From NCBI GenBank assembly GCA_049276515.1, contig JBASWO010000020.1:1-20502 (forward strand): a DNA stretch of 20,502 bases, written 5' to 3'. Position 1 is the stretch's first letter. Each line of letters opens with the position of its first letter. The translations under genes were made by a program, and so were the position numbers. The notes under the pieces are model-generated. The model saw nothing but the letters and a program-made list of their open reading frames with translations, had not been told where the DNA came from and ran no database searches. Below, in pieces: positions 8,321 to 16,619 of the stretch. The DNA comes from JAATFY01 sp049276515 (GTDB lineage: Bacteria > Pseudomonadota > Alphaproteobacteria > UBA9219).

Positions 8321-8341
8321 ACCCCCGCTTTAAGCGGGGGT
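8321..8341 (+). terminator. Hairpin between dnaK and dnaJ (partial terminator)
   Basis: A perfect 8-bp G+C-rich stem, ACCCCCGC paired with GCGGGGGT around a TTTAA loop (the two loop-flanking T/A pairs could extend it). The downstream T-run is short and broken (TTTGCTT), so it probably attenuates rather than ends transcription, or protects the 3' end of dnaK mRNA. It lies in the 74-base gap before dnaJ, for which I see no promoter. Confidence 0.6.
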
Positions 8342-8370
8342 TTGCTTATCCGGATTTGAAGTGGTGAAGT

Positions 8371-9498
8371 ATGAAAGCTGATTGTTACGAACTCCTGGGC
8401 GTTGCTAAAAATGCGAGCGCTGAGGACATTAAAAAGGCCTACCGCAAGCAGGCCATGCAGCATCATCCCGACAAAAATCCCGGCAATAAAGAAGCTGAAC
8501 ATAAATTTAAAGAGATCTCTGAGGCCTATCAAATCCTCAGCGATGACCAACGCCGAGCTGCTTATGATCGCTTTGGGCATGCAGCGTTTGAACAAGGCGG
8601 TAGCGGCGGTTTTGGTGGCTTTGAATTCGGCGCCGGCTTTGCCGATATTTTTGATGAAATGTTCGGTGAAATCTTAGGCGGTGGTGGACGCCGTAGCGGT
8701 GCACAAGGCGTCCAACGTGGCGCTGATCTCCGTTATGATCTCGATATCACGCTTGAAGAAGCCTTCAAGGGTTCTGAGAAAAACATTACGATCGTCAATT
8801 CTGTCACCTGCACCGACTGTAAAGGTCAAGGCGCAGCTCCTGGTACCCAGCCAACCGATTGCAGCATGTGTCGAGGTGCTGGTCGTGTGCGTGCCCAACA
8901 AGGGTTCTTTACAATCGAGCGCACCTGCCCCACCTGCCAAGGCGCTGGTCGCGTGATCCAAAATCCATGCAAAAAATGCTCAGGCGCTGGTCGCGTCAAA
9001 CAAGAACGCACACTTGCCGTAACGATCCCTGCTGGCGTCGAAGATGGCACGCGCATCCGTTTAGCCGGTGAAGGCGAAGCGGGTATGCGCGGCGGCAATT
9101 CGGGTGATCTTTATGTTATTTTAGAAGTCGGTCAAAACCCTATCTTCCAACGCGATGGCGCCAATCTCTACTGTCGCGTGCCCATCCCTATGACGACAGC
9201 AACATTAGGTGGCACGATTGAAGTACCAACGATTGATGGCAGCCTAACTGAAATGAAAGTTGAGCCGGCCACGCAATCTGGGCACCGCACACGCATCAAA
9301 CACAAGGGCATGTCGGTTCTTCGCAGTACATCGCGTGGCGATATGTATGTCGAACTTGCAGTCGAAACTCCTGTCAATTTGAGCAAGCGTCAAAAAGAAT
9401 TGCTCAAAGAATTTGCAGATGAAGCTGAGAAGAACAAAACCCATCCTGAAAGCGAAGGTTTTGTTGGTAAGGTCAAAGAGGTTTTCGGCAAGAAGTAA
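8371..9498 (+). CDS. dnaJ: DnaJ, Hsp40 co-chaperone
   Basis: Co-chaperone that delivers substrates to DnaK and stimulates its ATPase. Domains in order over 375 residues: J domain (about 4-70) with the HPD motif at 32-34; a Gly/Phe-rich linker (about 75-110); the zinc-binding domain with four complete C-x-x-C-x-G-x-G repeats (C147/C150, C164/C167, C186/C189, C200/C203); and two C-terminal beta domains with the dimerisation end. A small oddity is Cys at residue 5, where DYYELLGV with Tyr is the usual sequence. Length is normal. It follows dnaK in the same direction, probably by readthrough of the hairpin. Three bases separate its stop from the stop of the convergent ogt gene. Confidence 0.97.
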   Translation: MKADCYELLGVAKNASAEDIKKAYRKQAMQHHPDKNPGNKEAEHKFKEISEAYQILSDDQRRAAYDRFGHAAFEQGGSGGFGGFEFGAGFADIFDEMFGEILGGGGRRSGAQGVQRGADLRYDLDITLEEAFKGSEKNITIVNSVTCTDCKGQGAAPGTQPTDCSMCRGAGRVRAQQGFFTIERTCPTCQGAGRVIQNPCKKCSGAGRVKQERTLAVTIPAGVEDGTRIRLAGEGEAGMRGGNSGDLYVILEVGQNPIFQRDGANLYCRVPIPMTTATLGGTIEVPTIDGSLTEMKVEPATQSGHRTRIKHKGMSVLRSTSRGDMYVELAVETPVNLSKRQKELLKEFADEAEKNKTHPESEGFVGKVKEVFGKK

Positions 9499-9501
9499 GG
9501 T

Positions 9502-10062
9502 TTATGCCGCTTGATCTAAAACACCTTCAACTTCTAGTAAAGCGCGCTTCAGCGTAAGACCGCCACCAAATCCACCCAAACCACCATTGCTACCAACGAT
9601 GCGATGGCAAGGAACAAGGATAGGAATTGGGTTGGCGCCGCAGGCTGTGCCAACGGCACGGACGGCCTTGGGACGTTTAATTTTCTTGGCAACATCAGCA
9701 TAGCTTAGGGTCTGACCTGCTGGGATCTTCAACATGGTTTTCCAGACATCTTGTTGAAAAGGCGTGCCCGTCATCATCAATTTAGCGGCACCACCTTTAA
9801 GAACTTTGGCAAGTACAGCGGCTGTCGCAGACTTATCTTGGGTGAATACAGTTTCTGGCCAGGCCTTCTTCCATTCTTTTAAAATGGCATCCGCCTTACG
9901 ACCTTTGGTGAATTCAATGCGGCACAAAACACCTTCTGGTGTCAGGCCAACCATCAAGGGATTATAGGGAGATGGATGAAAGCCCCACCGCACCAGGCGC
10001 GGTGGCTTCTGCTGGAAGGATACGTTCAACTTCGAGCCATCTAAGACCTTTGGGGCTTTCAT
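9502..10062 (-). CDS. ogt: Methylated-DNA--protein-cysteine S-methyltransferase (O6-alkylguanine repair)
   Basis: A suicide repair protein that moves the alkyl group from O6-alkylguanine to its own cysteine. The 186 residues are of the short Ogt/MGMT type without the Ada regulatory domain. The active-site motif ILVPCHRIVGSNG puts the acceptor cysteine at C152, preceded by the conserved AVGTACGANP element (136-145), and the DNA-binding helix region with the arginine finger is around 121-137 (YADVAKKIKRPKAVRAVG). After the active site it has GFGGGLTLKRALL, with Phe165 where human MGMT has Tyr158; I do not know how common this is in bacterial members. ATG is preceded by AGGAG with seven-base spacing. 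It is divergent from nth, another repair gene. Confidence 0.93.
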   Translation of the reverse strand: MKAPKVLDGSKLNVSFQQKPPRLVRWGFHPSPYNPLMVGLTPEGVLCRIEFTKGRKADAILKEWKKAWPETVFTQDKSATAAVLAKVLKGGAAKLMMTGTPFQQDVWKTMLKIPAGQTLSYADVAKKIKRPKAVRAVGTACGANPIPILVPCHRIVGSNGGLGGFGGGLTLKRALLEVEGVLDQAA

Positions 10063-10170
10063 CTCTATGCTCCTAATATATCAAAAATTCGGTTCGTCGT
10101 CAGAATGATTTAGGCTAATCTCCCAAAAAAGCAAGATAATGACTTCCTCTCTTTTCACTTCAGCGTCACC

Positions 10171-10815
10171 ATGCAAGCAAAAGAAATTAATGAGTTTTTT
10201 AGACGGCTTGCAAAAGAGCGACCCGAGCCCAAGACCGAACTCAACTATGTTAATGACTACACTTTGGTAGTCGCAGTGGTGTTATCAGCCCAGGCAACGG
10301 ATAGCGGCGTGAACCGCGCGACCGAGTCGCTCTTTAAGAAAGTCACCACACCCAAGCAGATGCTCAAATTGGGAGAAGCTGGCCTTAAAAACCACATCAA
10401 GACCATTGGGCTCTATAATGGCAAAGCCAAAAATATTATGGCCCTTTCTAAGATCCTTGTTGATCAGTTTGATGGCCAAATCCCCCGTAGTCGGGACGAG
10501 CTGCAGAGCCTACCTGGCGTGGGCCGTAAAACCGCTAATGTGGTTCTCAATGTAGCCTATGGCGAGCGCACTATGGCAGTTGATACGCATGTTTTCCGCG
10601 TTTCCAATCGAACAGGATTAGCTAAAGGGAAAAACCCAGAAGAGGTTGAAGAAGGCCTTCTCAAGGTTATTCCTGATCAATGGATGAAGCATGCGCATCA
10701 TTGGCTGATCCTGCATGGCAGATATACCTGCAAAGCCCGTATGCCTTTATGTCCTGCATGCGTTGTGCGCGATCTCTGCGCGTTCCAAGATAAAACACCG
10801 AGTCCCACAAAATAA
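10171..10815 (+). CDS. nth: Endonuclease III (DNA glycosylase/AP lyase)
   Basis: Base-excision repair enzyme that removes oxidised pyrimidines and cuts abasic sites. The 214 residues align without gaps to the E. coli numbering of key residues: helix-hairpin-helix LPGVGRKTANV with catalytic Lys120, catalytic Asp138 in AVDTHVFRV, and the [4Fe-4S] cluster cysteines 187, 194, 197 and 203 in C-x6-C-x2-C-x5-C spacing. The enzyme should be active. The ATG lacks an obvious ribosome site, and no upstream in-frame start is seen. A weak -10-like GATAAT is at 10135-10140. The gene ends directly at a strong terminator. Confidence 0.97.
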   Translation: MQAKEINEFFRRLAKERPEPKTELNYVNDYTLVVAVVLSAQATDSGVNRATESLFKKVTTPKQMLKLGEAGLKNHIKTIGLYNGKAKNIMALSKILVDQFDGQIPRSRDELQSLPGVGRKTANVVLNVAYGERTMAVDTHVFRVSNRTGLAKGKNPEEVEEGLLKVIPDQWMKHAHHWLILHGRYTCKARMPLCPACVVRDLCAFQDKTPSPTK

Positions 10816-10847
10816 AAACGGCGGCCGAAGCCGCCGTTTGAATTTTT
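10816..10847. terminator. Bidirectional rho-independent terminator between nth and bactofilin
   Basis: A perfect 10-bp stem, AAACGGCGGC (10816-10825) and GCCGCCGTTT (10830-10839), around a CGAA tetraloop, followed by TTTTTT on the plus strand. On the minus strand the stem is followed by a T-run from the complementary A's. It starts right after the nth stop codon and serves both convergent genes. Confidence 0.93.
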
Positions 10848-10860
10848 TACAAAAACAATT

Positions 10861-11448
10861 TTACGCTGATTTGCGTTCGTCTTCTTGTTGCTCATCGTCC
10901 TCAGATGGAGCGACAAACTTAGCAGCGCTCTTAAAGCTGCTGTTATTGTTTTGAGCTTGTGCGCCACCACCGGTAACTTGAACTTCACCAATGATCTGAC
11001 CACCAGCATTAACTTCGAGTTCACCGTACTTAACCATGCCACTGATGCGACCGGTTGAACGAACTGTCAAACGACCACGAACAGTCAACTGACCATCGAA
11101 ACGACCAGCGATGTCTGCATTTTCAATTTCGACGCTACCGCGGAACTGACCGCTCTCGGTAATTTCAATAAGTTTGCCGTCACTGAGCTTGGCTTCAACT
11201 TTGCCTTCGACAACCAAGATATCACATGAGGTGATTTCACCTGCGAGTGACAAACCTTTGCCAACGGTCAATTTCTTTTCGCCTTCGGCTGGGTTCGATG
11301 ATGAACGGCGGCCTGGCATGTCAACAACGCGGCGTGGAACGGCCGGAGATGCGGCGCGCGGCTGAGCTGGTGATGGGGTGTTGGAAGTGGTTGTTACCGA
11401 AGCTTCTTGAGTATCGGTTTCTTCGCCCTTAGTACGTGGTCCAAACAT
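10861..11448 (-). CDS. Bactofilin (polymer-forming cytoskeletal protein)
   Basis: Bactofilins polymerise without nucleotide into filaments or sheets that place cell-wall and polarity proteins at the membrane. The 195 residues show a disordered Pro/Ser/Thr/Arg-rich N-terminus (1-55), a beta-helical core (about 58-160) with repeating short strands spaced by Gly turns such as GKGLSLAGEI, GQFRGSVEI, GRFDGQLTV and GRISGMVKYGEL, and a disordered acidic C-terminus ending in Glu/Asp/Lys. This is the standard bactofilin layout. ATG follows GGAGGAG with six-base spacing, a strong ribosome site. Many bactofilin genes sit beside an M23 peptidase gene; here neither neighbour is one, so the partner must be elsewhere. 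Confidence 0.93.
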   Translation of the reverse strand: MFGPRTKGEETDTQEASVTTTSNTPSPAQPRAASPAVPRRVVDMPGRRSSSNPAEGEKKLTVGKGLSLAGEITSCDILVVEGKVEAKLSDGKLIEITESGQFRGSVEIENADIAGRFDGQLTVRGRLTVRSTGRISGMVKYGELEVNAGGQIIGEVQVTGGGAQAQNNNSSFKSAAKFVAPSEDDEQQEDERKSA

Positions 11449-11612
11449 CGTTGCTCCTCCGAAATCGTGTCGTGAATGAAGGCGTTCTCGCTAACATGGG
11501 CCAGCAGTTAAAAGCAAGGGTAACATGCTCATGACAGGCAAAATAAAGAGCTTGCAACGCATTAGGCTTTTGATTTTGTGGAGCAATTCACGCATGATAG
11601 CGACCAGATATT

Positions 11613-11618
11613 GAGGAG
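11613..11618 (+). promoter_or_regulatory. Shine-Dalgarno site deciding the PfkB kinase start
   Basis: GAGGAG lies six bases before ATG at 11625. An in-frame TTG at 11622 is only three bases away, so ATG 11625 is the better start. Confidence 0.75.
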
Positions 11619-11624
11619 TTTTTG

Positions 11625-12659
11625 ATGTCCCACCCCCCATATGACGTTTGTGCCATTGGCAATGCCCTGGTTGATGTAATTGCTGACGCGACAGAAGATT
11701 TTCTGCGTGATCATAAAATTGTTAAAGGCGGTATGACGCTCATCGATACCGAGCGCGCTGGTCTCTTATATGATGTGATTGGCCCTACCATGCAAATGTC
11801 CGGCGGCTCTGCCGCCAATACTGTTGCGGGTGTTGCCTCTTTAGGCGGACGTCCTGCCTATATGGGCAAAGTCAAAGCGGATCAGCTTGGTGCCATTTTC
11901 CGTCATGATATGCATGCGCATGGCGTTTACTTTGCAACCCCTCCTGTTGCCGAGCGCCGCGTAGAAATTCGTGAAGTTGAACAGGAGCGTCGCAAAGGCG
12001 CTCCAACTGGGCGCTGCCTAATTCTTGTCACACCTGATGCTCAACGCAGCATGAATACCTATCTAGGCGCCGCGGTTGAATTTGGACCTGATGATGTACA
12101 GATTGATGTCATCAAAGATTCACAAATAACTTATCTTGAAGGTTATCTCTTCGATCCACCTGAAGCGAAAAAAGCTTTTTATGTTGCCGCCAAAGCTGCG
12201 CATGGAGCTGGCCGTCAATTGTCTCTTACACTCTCTGATAGTTTTTGTGTCGAACGCTACCGTAGTGAGTTTTTAGAGTTGATCAAAAATGAAGTGGATG
12301 TTCTTTTTGCTAACCAACATGAATTGATGGCGCTTTATCAAACACAAGATTTAGATCAAGCCCTCGCCCAGGTGCGCACGCATTGCAAAATTGCTGTAAC
12401 AACGAGAAGTGAAAAAGGTGCCATCATTATAGCTGGCCAAGAAGCTATCGAGGTTGCGGCGGCACCTGTTAGCAAAGTTGTTGATACAACAGGCGCAGGC
12501 GATCTCTATGCCGCAGGCTTTTTGTTTGGCTTAACCCATGGCAAAAACCTACGTGAATCCGGCGAAATAGGCGCTTTAGCGGCAGCTGAAGTGATCAGCC
12601 ATTATGGCCCCCGCCCGCAGAAAAAGCTGAAAGACTTACTGCAAAAGTCCGTGGCCTAG
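11625..12659 (+). CDS. PfkB-family carbohydrate/adenosine kinase
   Basis: A ribokinase-superfamily kinase, of the subgroup usually annotated as adenosine kinase in alphaproteobacteria, which would phosphorylate adenosine or a related nucleoside or sugar in the cytoplasm. In 344 residues I see the N-terminal substrate region (CAIGNALVDVIADA), the first PfkB signature region GGSAANTVAGVASLGG, and the second signature DTTGAGDLYAAGFLFGL, which carries the anion hole and the catalytic Asp in GAGD. The substrate cannot be set from sequence; ribokinase- or fructokinase-type activity is possible. It precedes ftsK by 26 bases on the same strand, so the two may be co-transcribed. Confidence 0.88.
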   Translation: MSHPPYDVCAIGNALVDVIADATEDFLRDHKIVKGGMTLIDTERAGLLYDVIGPTMQMSGGSAANTVAGVASLGGRPAYMGKVKADQLGAIFRHDMHAHGVYFATPPVAERRVEIREVEQERRKGAPTGRCLILVTPDAQRSMNTYLGAAVEFGPDDVQIDVIKDSQITYLEGYLFDPPEAKKAFYVAAKAAHGAGRQLSLTLSDSFCVERYRSEFLELIKNEVDVLFANQHELMALYQTQDLDQALAQVRTHCKIAVTTRSEKGAIIIAGQEAIEVAAAPVSKVVDTTGAGDLYAAGFLFGLTHGKNLRESGEIGALAAAEVISHYGPRPQKKLKDLLQKSVA

Positions 12660-12685
12660 AATGCGGCATCTGATAGTATTCGCTC

Positions 12686-15085
12686 ATGCCGCGTAGTCTC
12701 CTTCGCTCCACTTCTCGCTCACGCTCAACACGGTCCGCCTGGATGCCGGAAAGCCTGCGCGACGCCATGTTGCGTTCGCTACAAATGGCTGGTGGCGGCG
12801 CCATTATTTTGGTCGCACTTATTTTTGCGCTCTCCCTTCTCAGCTATGACACACAAGATATTTCCTGGAATACCGCGAGTAGCGTTCCATCTGAGACCAC
12901 TCATAATTGGATAGGATCTTTTGGCAGCTACAGCGCCGATATCATTTGGCAGTTTTTTGGCTTTGGCGGTTTGCTGATTTGCGTCGTCTTAGGAGCTTGG
13001 GGTTGGCGTGTCGCAGCAGATCGTGGTCTTGATTTATTACCTTGGCGTATTCTCTCAGCTTTGGTTGCCCTCCTCGCCTTCGCGGTAGCCTTTGCGTCTT
13101 TCAATTTTCAATTTTCACCTGATACGCCAGCTGCCGGCGGTGCGCTCGGCAAGGTTCTCAGTATAGGTCTTATCTCCTTACTGCCAGCTGTATGGGGACA
13201 ATATCTCGTTATTATCACTATGCTGGTGATTGCCTTTAGTACGCTTTATATGGCGTGCGCTTTGACTTTAGATGAATGGCACGTCGTGGCCAAAGCCTTA
13301 CATCAAGCTGTGATGTGGGCTGGCAATAAAGTTTATCGCTTTGGTCTCACGGTTTGGCACATCCTTCGTCATGAGCATACCGGCATCGTTGAAGATGATA
13401 AGGAAGAAAAAGTCATTGAGGAATTACCTCCTGATGATTTTGAAGAGGAAGAGGATATACCGGCACCAGCAGCTGCTGCAAAGCGGACACGTGTTAAAGC
13501 CCCTATTATTAAACGTCCAGCAGCATCAGCCCGCCAAGCGCGCTTAGCCCTACGCCCTGAAAGCGATATGGCTTTGCCCCCGCTTGAACTTCTGCAATGG
13601 CCCGAAAGTGCTCGTCAGCCACGCAACGATATCTCGGAAGAAGCTTTAGAAAAAAATGCCAAACTTCTCGAATCCGTTCTTGCTGACTTCGGTGTGAATG
13701 GATCAATCACAAAAGTTAGCCCTGGCCCTGTCGTCACTCTTTATGAATTAGAGCCTTCCCCAGGCACACGTGCTGCACGCGTTATCTCTCTTGCTGATGA
13801 TATCGCACGCAATATGAGCGCAGCTTCAGTGCGTGTTGCTGTCGTACCTGGCCGCAATGTTATTGGTATTGAACTTCCTAATGCGCGCCGCGAAACAGTT
13901 TATCTGCGCGAACTTCTCAGCAGTGATGCCTATAATGATGTAAAAGCCAATTTACCTTTAGTCTTGGGTAAAGATATTGCCGGCATGCCGATCATTGCTG
14001 ATATGGCGCGCATGCCGCATTTATTGATCGCGGGTACGACGGGCTCCGGTAAGTCCGTTGCGATCAATACGATGATCTTATCCTTGCTCTACCGCTTACC
14101 ACCGCAAAAATGCCGCTTCATTATGATCGATCCGAAGATGCTGGAATTATCGGTCTATGAAGGCATTCCTCATTTATTAGCCCCTGTTGTGACAGAGCCA
14201 AAGAAAGCCATTATGGCACTTCGCTGGACGGTGCGTGAGATGGAAGAACGCTACAGAGCTATGTCAAAGCTCGGCGTGCGTAACATCGAAGGCTACAATA
14301 TGCGTCTTCGTGAGGCCTCTAAAAATGGTGAGAATTTAACGCGCACAGTACAAACCGGCTTTGATAAAGAAACTGGCAAGCCCATTTACGAAGAACAACC
14401 GCTTGATCTTACAGAACTGCCCTTCATTGTCGTTATTGTCGACGAGATGGCCGATCTTATGATTGTAGCCGGCAAAGAAATTGAAGGTGCCATTCAGCGT
14501 TTGGCACAAATGGCTCGTGCAGCAGGTATCCATATTTTGATGGCAACACAGCGCCCATCAGTTGATGTGATCACAGGTACAATTAAAGCCAACTTCCCAA
14601 CCCGCATCAGTTTCCAAGTCACATCGAAGATCGACAGCCGCACCATCTTGGGCGAACAAGGCGCTGAGCAGCTCTTAGGCCAAGGCGATATGCTTTATAT
14701 GGCAGGTGGCGGTCGCATCACGCGCGTGCATGGCCCCTTCGTACGCGATGATGAAGTAGAAGCAATTGTGAAGTTCCTCAAGAAACAGGGCGAGCCTGAA
14801 TATCTTGATGAAGTCACAAAAGATGATGGCCAAGGTGATTTTGGTGGCGGAGCCGGTGGTGGCCTCAGTGGCAATATGAGTTCTGGAGACGATCTCTATG
14901 ATAAAGCTGTTGATGTTGTCCTGCGTGAGCGCAAAGCCTCAACCAGCTTTATTCAGCGCCATTTGCAAATTGGTTATAACCGCGCAGCAACGCTTATTGA
15001 GCGTATGGAACGTGAAGGCCTGATCAGCAGCGCAAATGCTGTGGGCAAACGCGAGGTTTTTGGGCGCAATCCGAATGAGGACTAA
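12686..15085 (+). CDS. ftsK: FtsK DNA translocase
   Basis: Septum-located motor that pumps chromosome ends apart and activates XerCD recombination at dif. The 799 residues give: a basic N-terminus, four membrane segments (about 33-53, 90-110, 122-140 and 158-190), a short linker with acidic and Ala/Pro/Arg-rich parts (235-300), the alpha domain, and the RecA-like beta domain with Walker A GTTGSGKS (450-457) and Walker B FIVVIVDEMADLM (580-592). After a Gly-rich hinge (719-730), the gamma winged-helix domain (about 735-795) reads the orienting DNA sequences. The linker is short, as in alphaproteobacterial and SpoIIIE-type proteins, not the very long enterobacterial form. The ATG at 12686 has no clear ribosome site; Met20 and Met28 are alternatives. 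Confidence 0.96.
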   Translation: MPRSLLRSTSRSRSTRSAWMPESLRDAMLRSLQMAGGGAIILVALIFALSLLSYDTQDISWNTASSVPSETTHNWIGSFGSYSADIIWQFFGFGGLLICVVLGAWGWRVAADRGLDLLPWRILSALVALLAFAVAFASFNFQFSPDTPAAGGALGKVLSIGLISLLPAVWGQYLVIITMLVIAFSTLYMACALTLDEWHVVAKALHQAVMWAGNKVYRFGLTVWHILRHEHTGIVEDDKEEKVIEELPPDDFEEEEDIPAPAAAAKRTRVKAPIIKRPAASARQARLALRPESDMALPPLELLQWPESARQPRNDISEEALEKNAKLLESVLADFGVNGSITKVSPGPVVTLYELEPSPGTRAARVISLADDIARNMSAASVRVAVVPGRNVIGIELPNARRETVYLRELLSSDAYNDVKANLPLVLGKDIAGMPIIADMARMPHLLIAGTTGSGKSVAINTMILSLLYRLPPQKCRFIMIDPKMLELSVYEGIPHLLAPVVTEPKKAIMALRWTVREMEERYRAMSKLGVRNIEGYNMRLREASKNGENLTRTVQTGFDKETGKPIYEEQPLDLTELPFIVVIVDEMADLMIVAGKEIEGAIQRLAQMARAAGIHILMATQRPSVDVITGTIKANFPTRISFQVTSKIDSRTILGEQGAEQLLGQGDMLYMAGGGRITRVHGPFVRDDEVEAIVKFLKKQGEPEYLDEVTKDDGQGDFGGGAGGGLSGNMSSGDDLYDKAVDVVLRERKASTSFIQRHLQIGYNRAATLIERMEREGLISSANAVGKREVFGRNPNED

Positions 15086-15119
15086 GTCCATGAAATTAAA
15101 TGGGAAAGTAATTAAGTAA

Positions 15120-15148
15120 TTGATAAATATAATGAAAATACCTATTAT
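15120..15148 (+). promoter_or_regulatory. Sigma70-like promoter of the 15244 orphan gene
   Basis: TTGATA (15120-15125), a 17-base spacer and TATTAT (15143-15148): each hexamer matches five of six consensus bases at ideal spacing. The predicted start is near 15155, leaving about 89 bases of leader. It lies in a 158-base gap of about 27% G+C (43 of 158 by my count). Confidence 0.6.
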
Positions 15149-15160
15149 GCTTTAAGCGGG

Positions 15161-15182
15161 ATTTAAGAGATATCTATTAAAT
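15161..15182. promoter_or_regulatory. Operator-like dyad just after the predicted start site
   Basis: A 22-base inverted repeat with ATTTAAGAGAT facing ATCTATTAAAT and no spacer; ten of eleven positions pair. With zero loop it is a poor RNA hairpin but a plausible binding site for a dimeric regulator, about +6 to +28 relative to the predicted start. Because the region is A+T-rich, chance is not excluded. Confidence 0.35.
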
Positions 15183-15243
15183 TAACAGCTTCAAATTGCA
15201 GTCACTCTTTTAGGACGATCACTTCATTTTTTAGAGAGATTAT

Positions 15244-15918
15244 ATGACACAAACAGTTCACATACGTTTTCCAAATAGCAATATTCCTGGCATGCAATTT
15301 ACAAGCCACTCTGAAAACGAATACCCACAAAATGGCGCACCCTGTTCGGTTGTTATTGAAGGACCAACAGCACCGATTGAGCCAGCTAAACCCTTTAATC
15401 CCAATCCTGAACCTCCTCATCCTTTCTGGGAATGCGTAAGCATCATTACAAATGCACTCAACGCAACACCAGATCACGTTAATTTACTCCCTCGAGAAAT
15501 AGATAACACAAGCTTTGTATCTTTTGGGGGCAAAAGCACAATGGATGCACACTGGGACTATCCTAATAGCCGCAATCGCCACGTTTATGCAGGTGGTGAT
15601 AATGCCCATATCGATAGCATCCAACGCGATGATGTTGCTATTGTTGCCGATAAAACCATGCGTGAAATGCGCGCCCTTGGGCTAATTTCGCACGGCGATT
15701 ATGAAGATGGCGTGAAACAAATGGCTGCTCAAGGTTTTGCAGTAGAGCCTTATACGGGCCGCTTCAAAATCCAATCATCTACCACCGCACCAACTTATCA
15801 ATCAGCCTTTGGCGCTGGACTTTCAACTTCAACAGTGGCTTGGCTGAAAGCTCCAACTGCTGGACGCAGAGATCCAGACGCTGGTGGATTAGCTGCCCCC
15901 GTATATAACGCTGGCTAA
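15244..15918 (+). CDS. Unrecognised soluble protein between ftsK and lolA
   Basis: I do not recognise this 224-residue protein. There is no signal peptide or membrane segment. It has a polar N-terminus (1-35), a Pro-rich stretch (38-60), a central part with His and Asp (95-135), a helix-turn-helix-like hairpin at 139-160 (G-x-I-S-x-x-D-Y-E spacing) that recalls the small SHOCT motif, and a low-complexity tail rich in Ala, Gly, Ser, Thr and Pro (178-224). It has its own promoter candidate and a dyad upstream, and AGAGAG before the ATG. Its position breaks the usual ftsK-lolA neighbourhood. Its function is unknown; the SHOCT resemblance is weak and by eye. Confidence 0.72.
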   Translation: MTQTVHIRFPNSNIPGMQFTSHSENEYPQNGAPCSVVIEGPTAPIEPAKPFNPNPEPPHPFWECVSIITNALNATPDHVNLLPREIDNTSFVSFGGKSTMDAHWDYPNSRNRHVYAGGDNAHIDSIQRDDVAIVADKTMREMRALGLISHGDYEDGVKQMAAQGFAVEPYTGRFKIQSSTTAPTYQSAFGAGLSTSTVAWLKAPTAGRRDPDAGGLAAPVYNAG

Positions 15919-15974
15919 TTTTAAACTAAATATCCCCCTTCCTTTTGCCATAATTCCAGGCCATATCATTGGCC

Positions 15975-16619
15975 ATGCGTTTTGTTGTGATCCTCATCCT
16001 TTGCAGCTTCTTAGCCACCCCAGCTATAGCTGAATCCTCTAAGGTTAAACCCCTTAGCTTTACAAAGCAGGAAGAAGCCGATCTCGAGCGTATTGAGAGC
16101 TATCTCAACAACCTCAAAAGCATCTCTGCTGATTTCCTACAGGTCGATGATTATGGCGGCATGTTACGCGGCACGATCGCTATGCAACGCCCCGGCAAGA
16201 TGCGCGTCAATTATGCCCCACCCAGCAAAGACTTCATTATTGCAGATGGTGACTTTGTTCATATTTGGAATGATGAATTGAAAGAACAAACCAATGTGCC
16301 GCAAGGCTCGAGCTTAGCTGAATTTATCTTACGTGATCCCGTCAAATTAAGTGGTGATGTAGTCATCACAAAATTTAAGCGTTTCCCTGCCAAATTAGAA
16401 GTAAGCCTCAAGGAAACTGAGGATCCTGCTGCAGGTGAGCTCACGCTTGTATTTGAAGATCAACCTTTGAAGTTACGTCAGTGGAAAGTTTTAGACCCAC
16501 AGGGCCACACGACCGGCGTTAATCTTGAGAATGTCCGCGAAGGCATAGCGTTTCCAAAAGAAACCTTCCGCTTCATCGCACCTAACTTTGGAAAAAATAA
16601 TAAAATTAAGACGCCTTAG
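15975..16619 (+). CDS. lolA: LolA, outer-membrane lipoprotein carrier protein
   Basis: Periplasmic chaperone that takes lipoproteins released by LolCDE and hands them to the outer-membrane acceptor. The 214 residues begin with a signal peptide (hydrophobic FVVILILCSFLATPAIA, likely cleaved after AIA) followed by the mature domain. Family features: an early helix ending in LKSISADFLQVD, the GTIAMQRPGKMRVNY strand pair (consensus R-P-G-K-x-R-x-x-Y), FIIADGDFVHIWNDE, and the late W-x-V-x-D-P-Q-G region. ATG 15975 is chosen; an in-frame TTG at 15969 has AGG eight bases upstream and would add only two residues. Its stop overlaps the stop of the convergent orphan by four bases. Confidence 0.93.
   Translation: MRFVVILILCSFLATPAIAESSKVKPLSFTKQEEADLERIESYLNNLKSISADFLQVDDYGGMLRGTIAMQRPGKMRVNYAPPSKDFIIADGDFVHIWNDELKEQTNVPQGSSLAEFILRDPVKLSGDVVITKFKRFPAKLEVSLKETEDPAAGELTLVFEDQPLKLRQWKVLDPQGHTTGVNLENVREGIAFPKETFRFIAPNFGKNNKIKTP

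Noticed and set aside
10070..10102. Promoter-like CTGACG - 17 - TATATT on the minus strand before ogt
   Set aside because: The -10 hexamer overlaps the ogt ribosome site and lies only about 12 bases before the ATG, so a transcript from it would lack its own Shine-Dalgarno.
15090..15119. Nine-codon open frame right after ftsK with GAGG upstream
   Set aside because: It is too short to support, ends before the predicted transcript start of the next gene, and the GAGG is part of the ftsK coding end.
15149..15160. GCTTTAAGCGGG shared with the dnaK-dnaJ hairpin at 8326-8337
   Set aside because: A 12-base match is expected several times by chance in 20 kb, and here it lacks the second arm that makes the hairpin.
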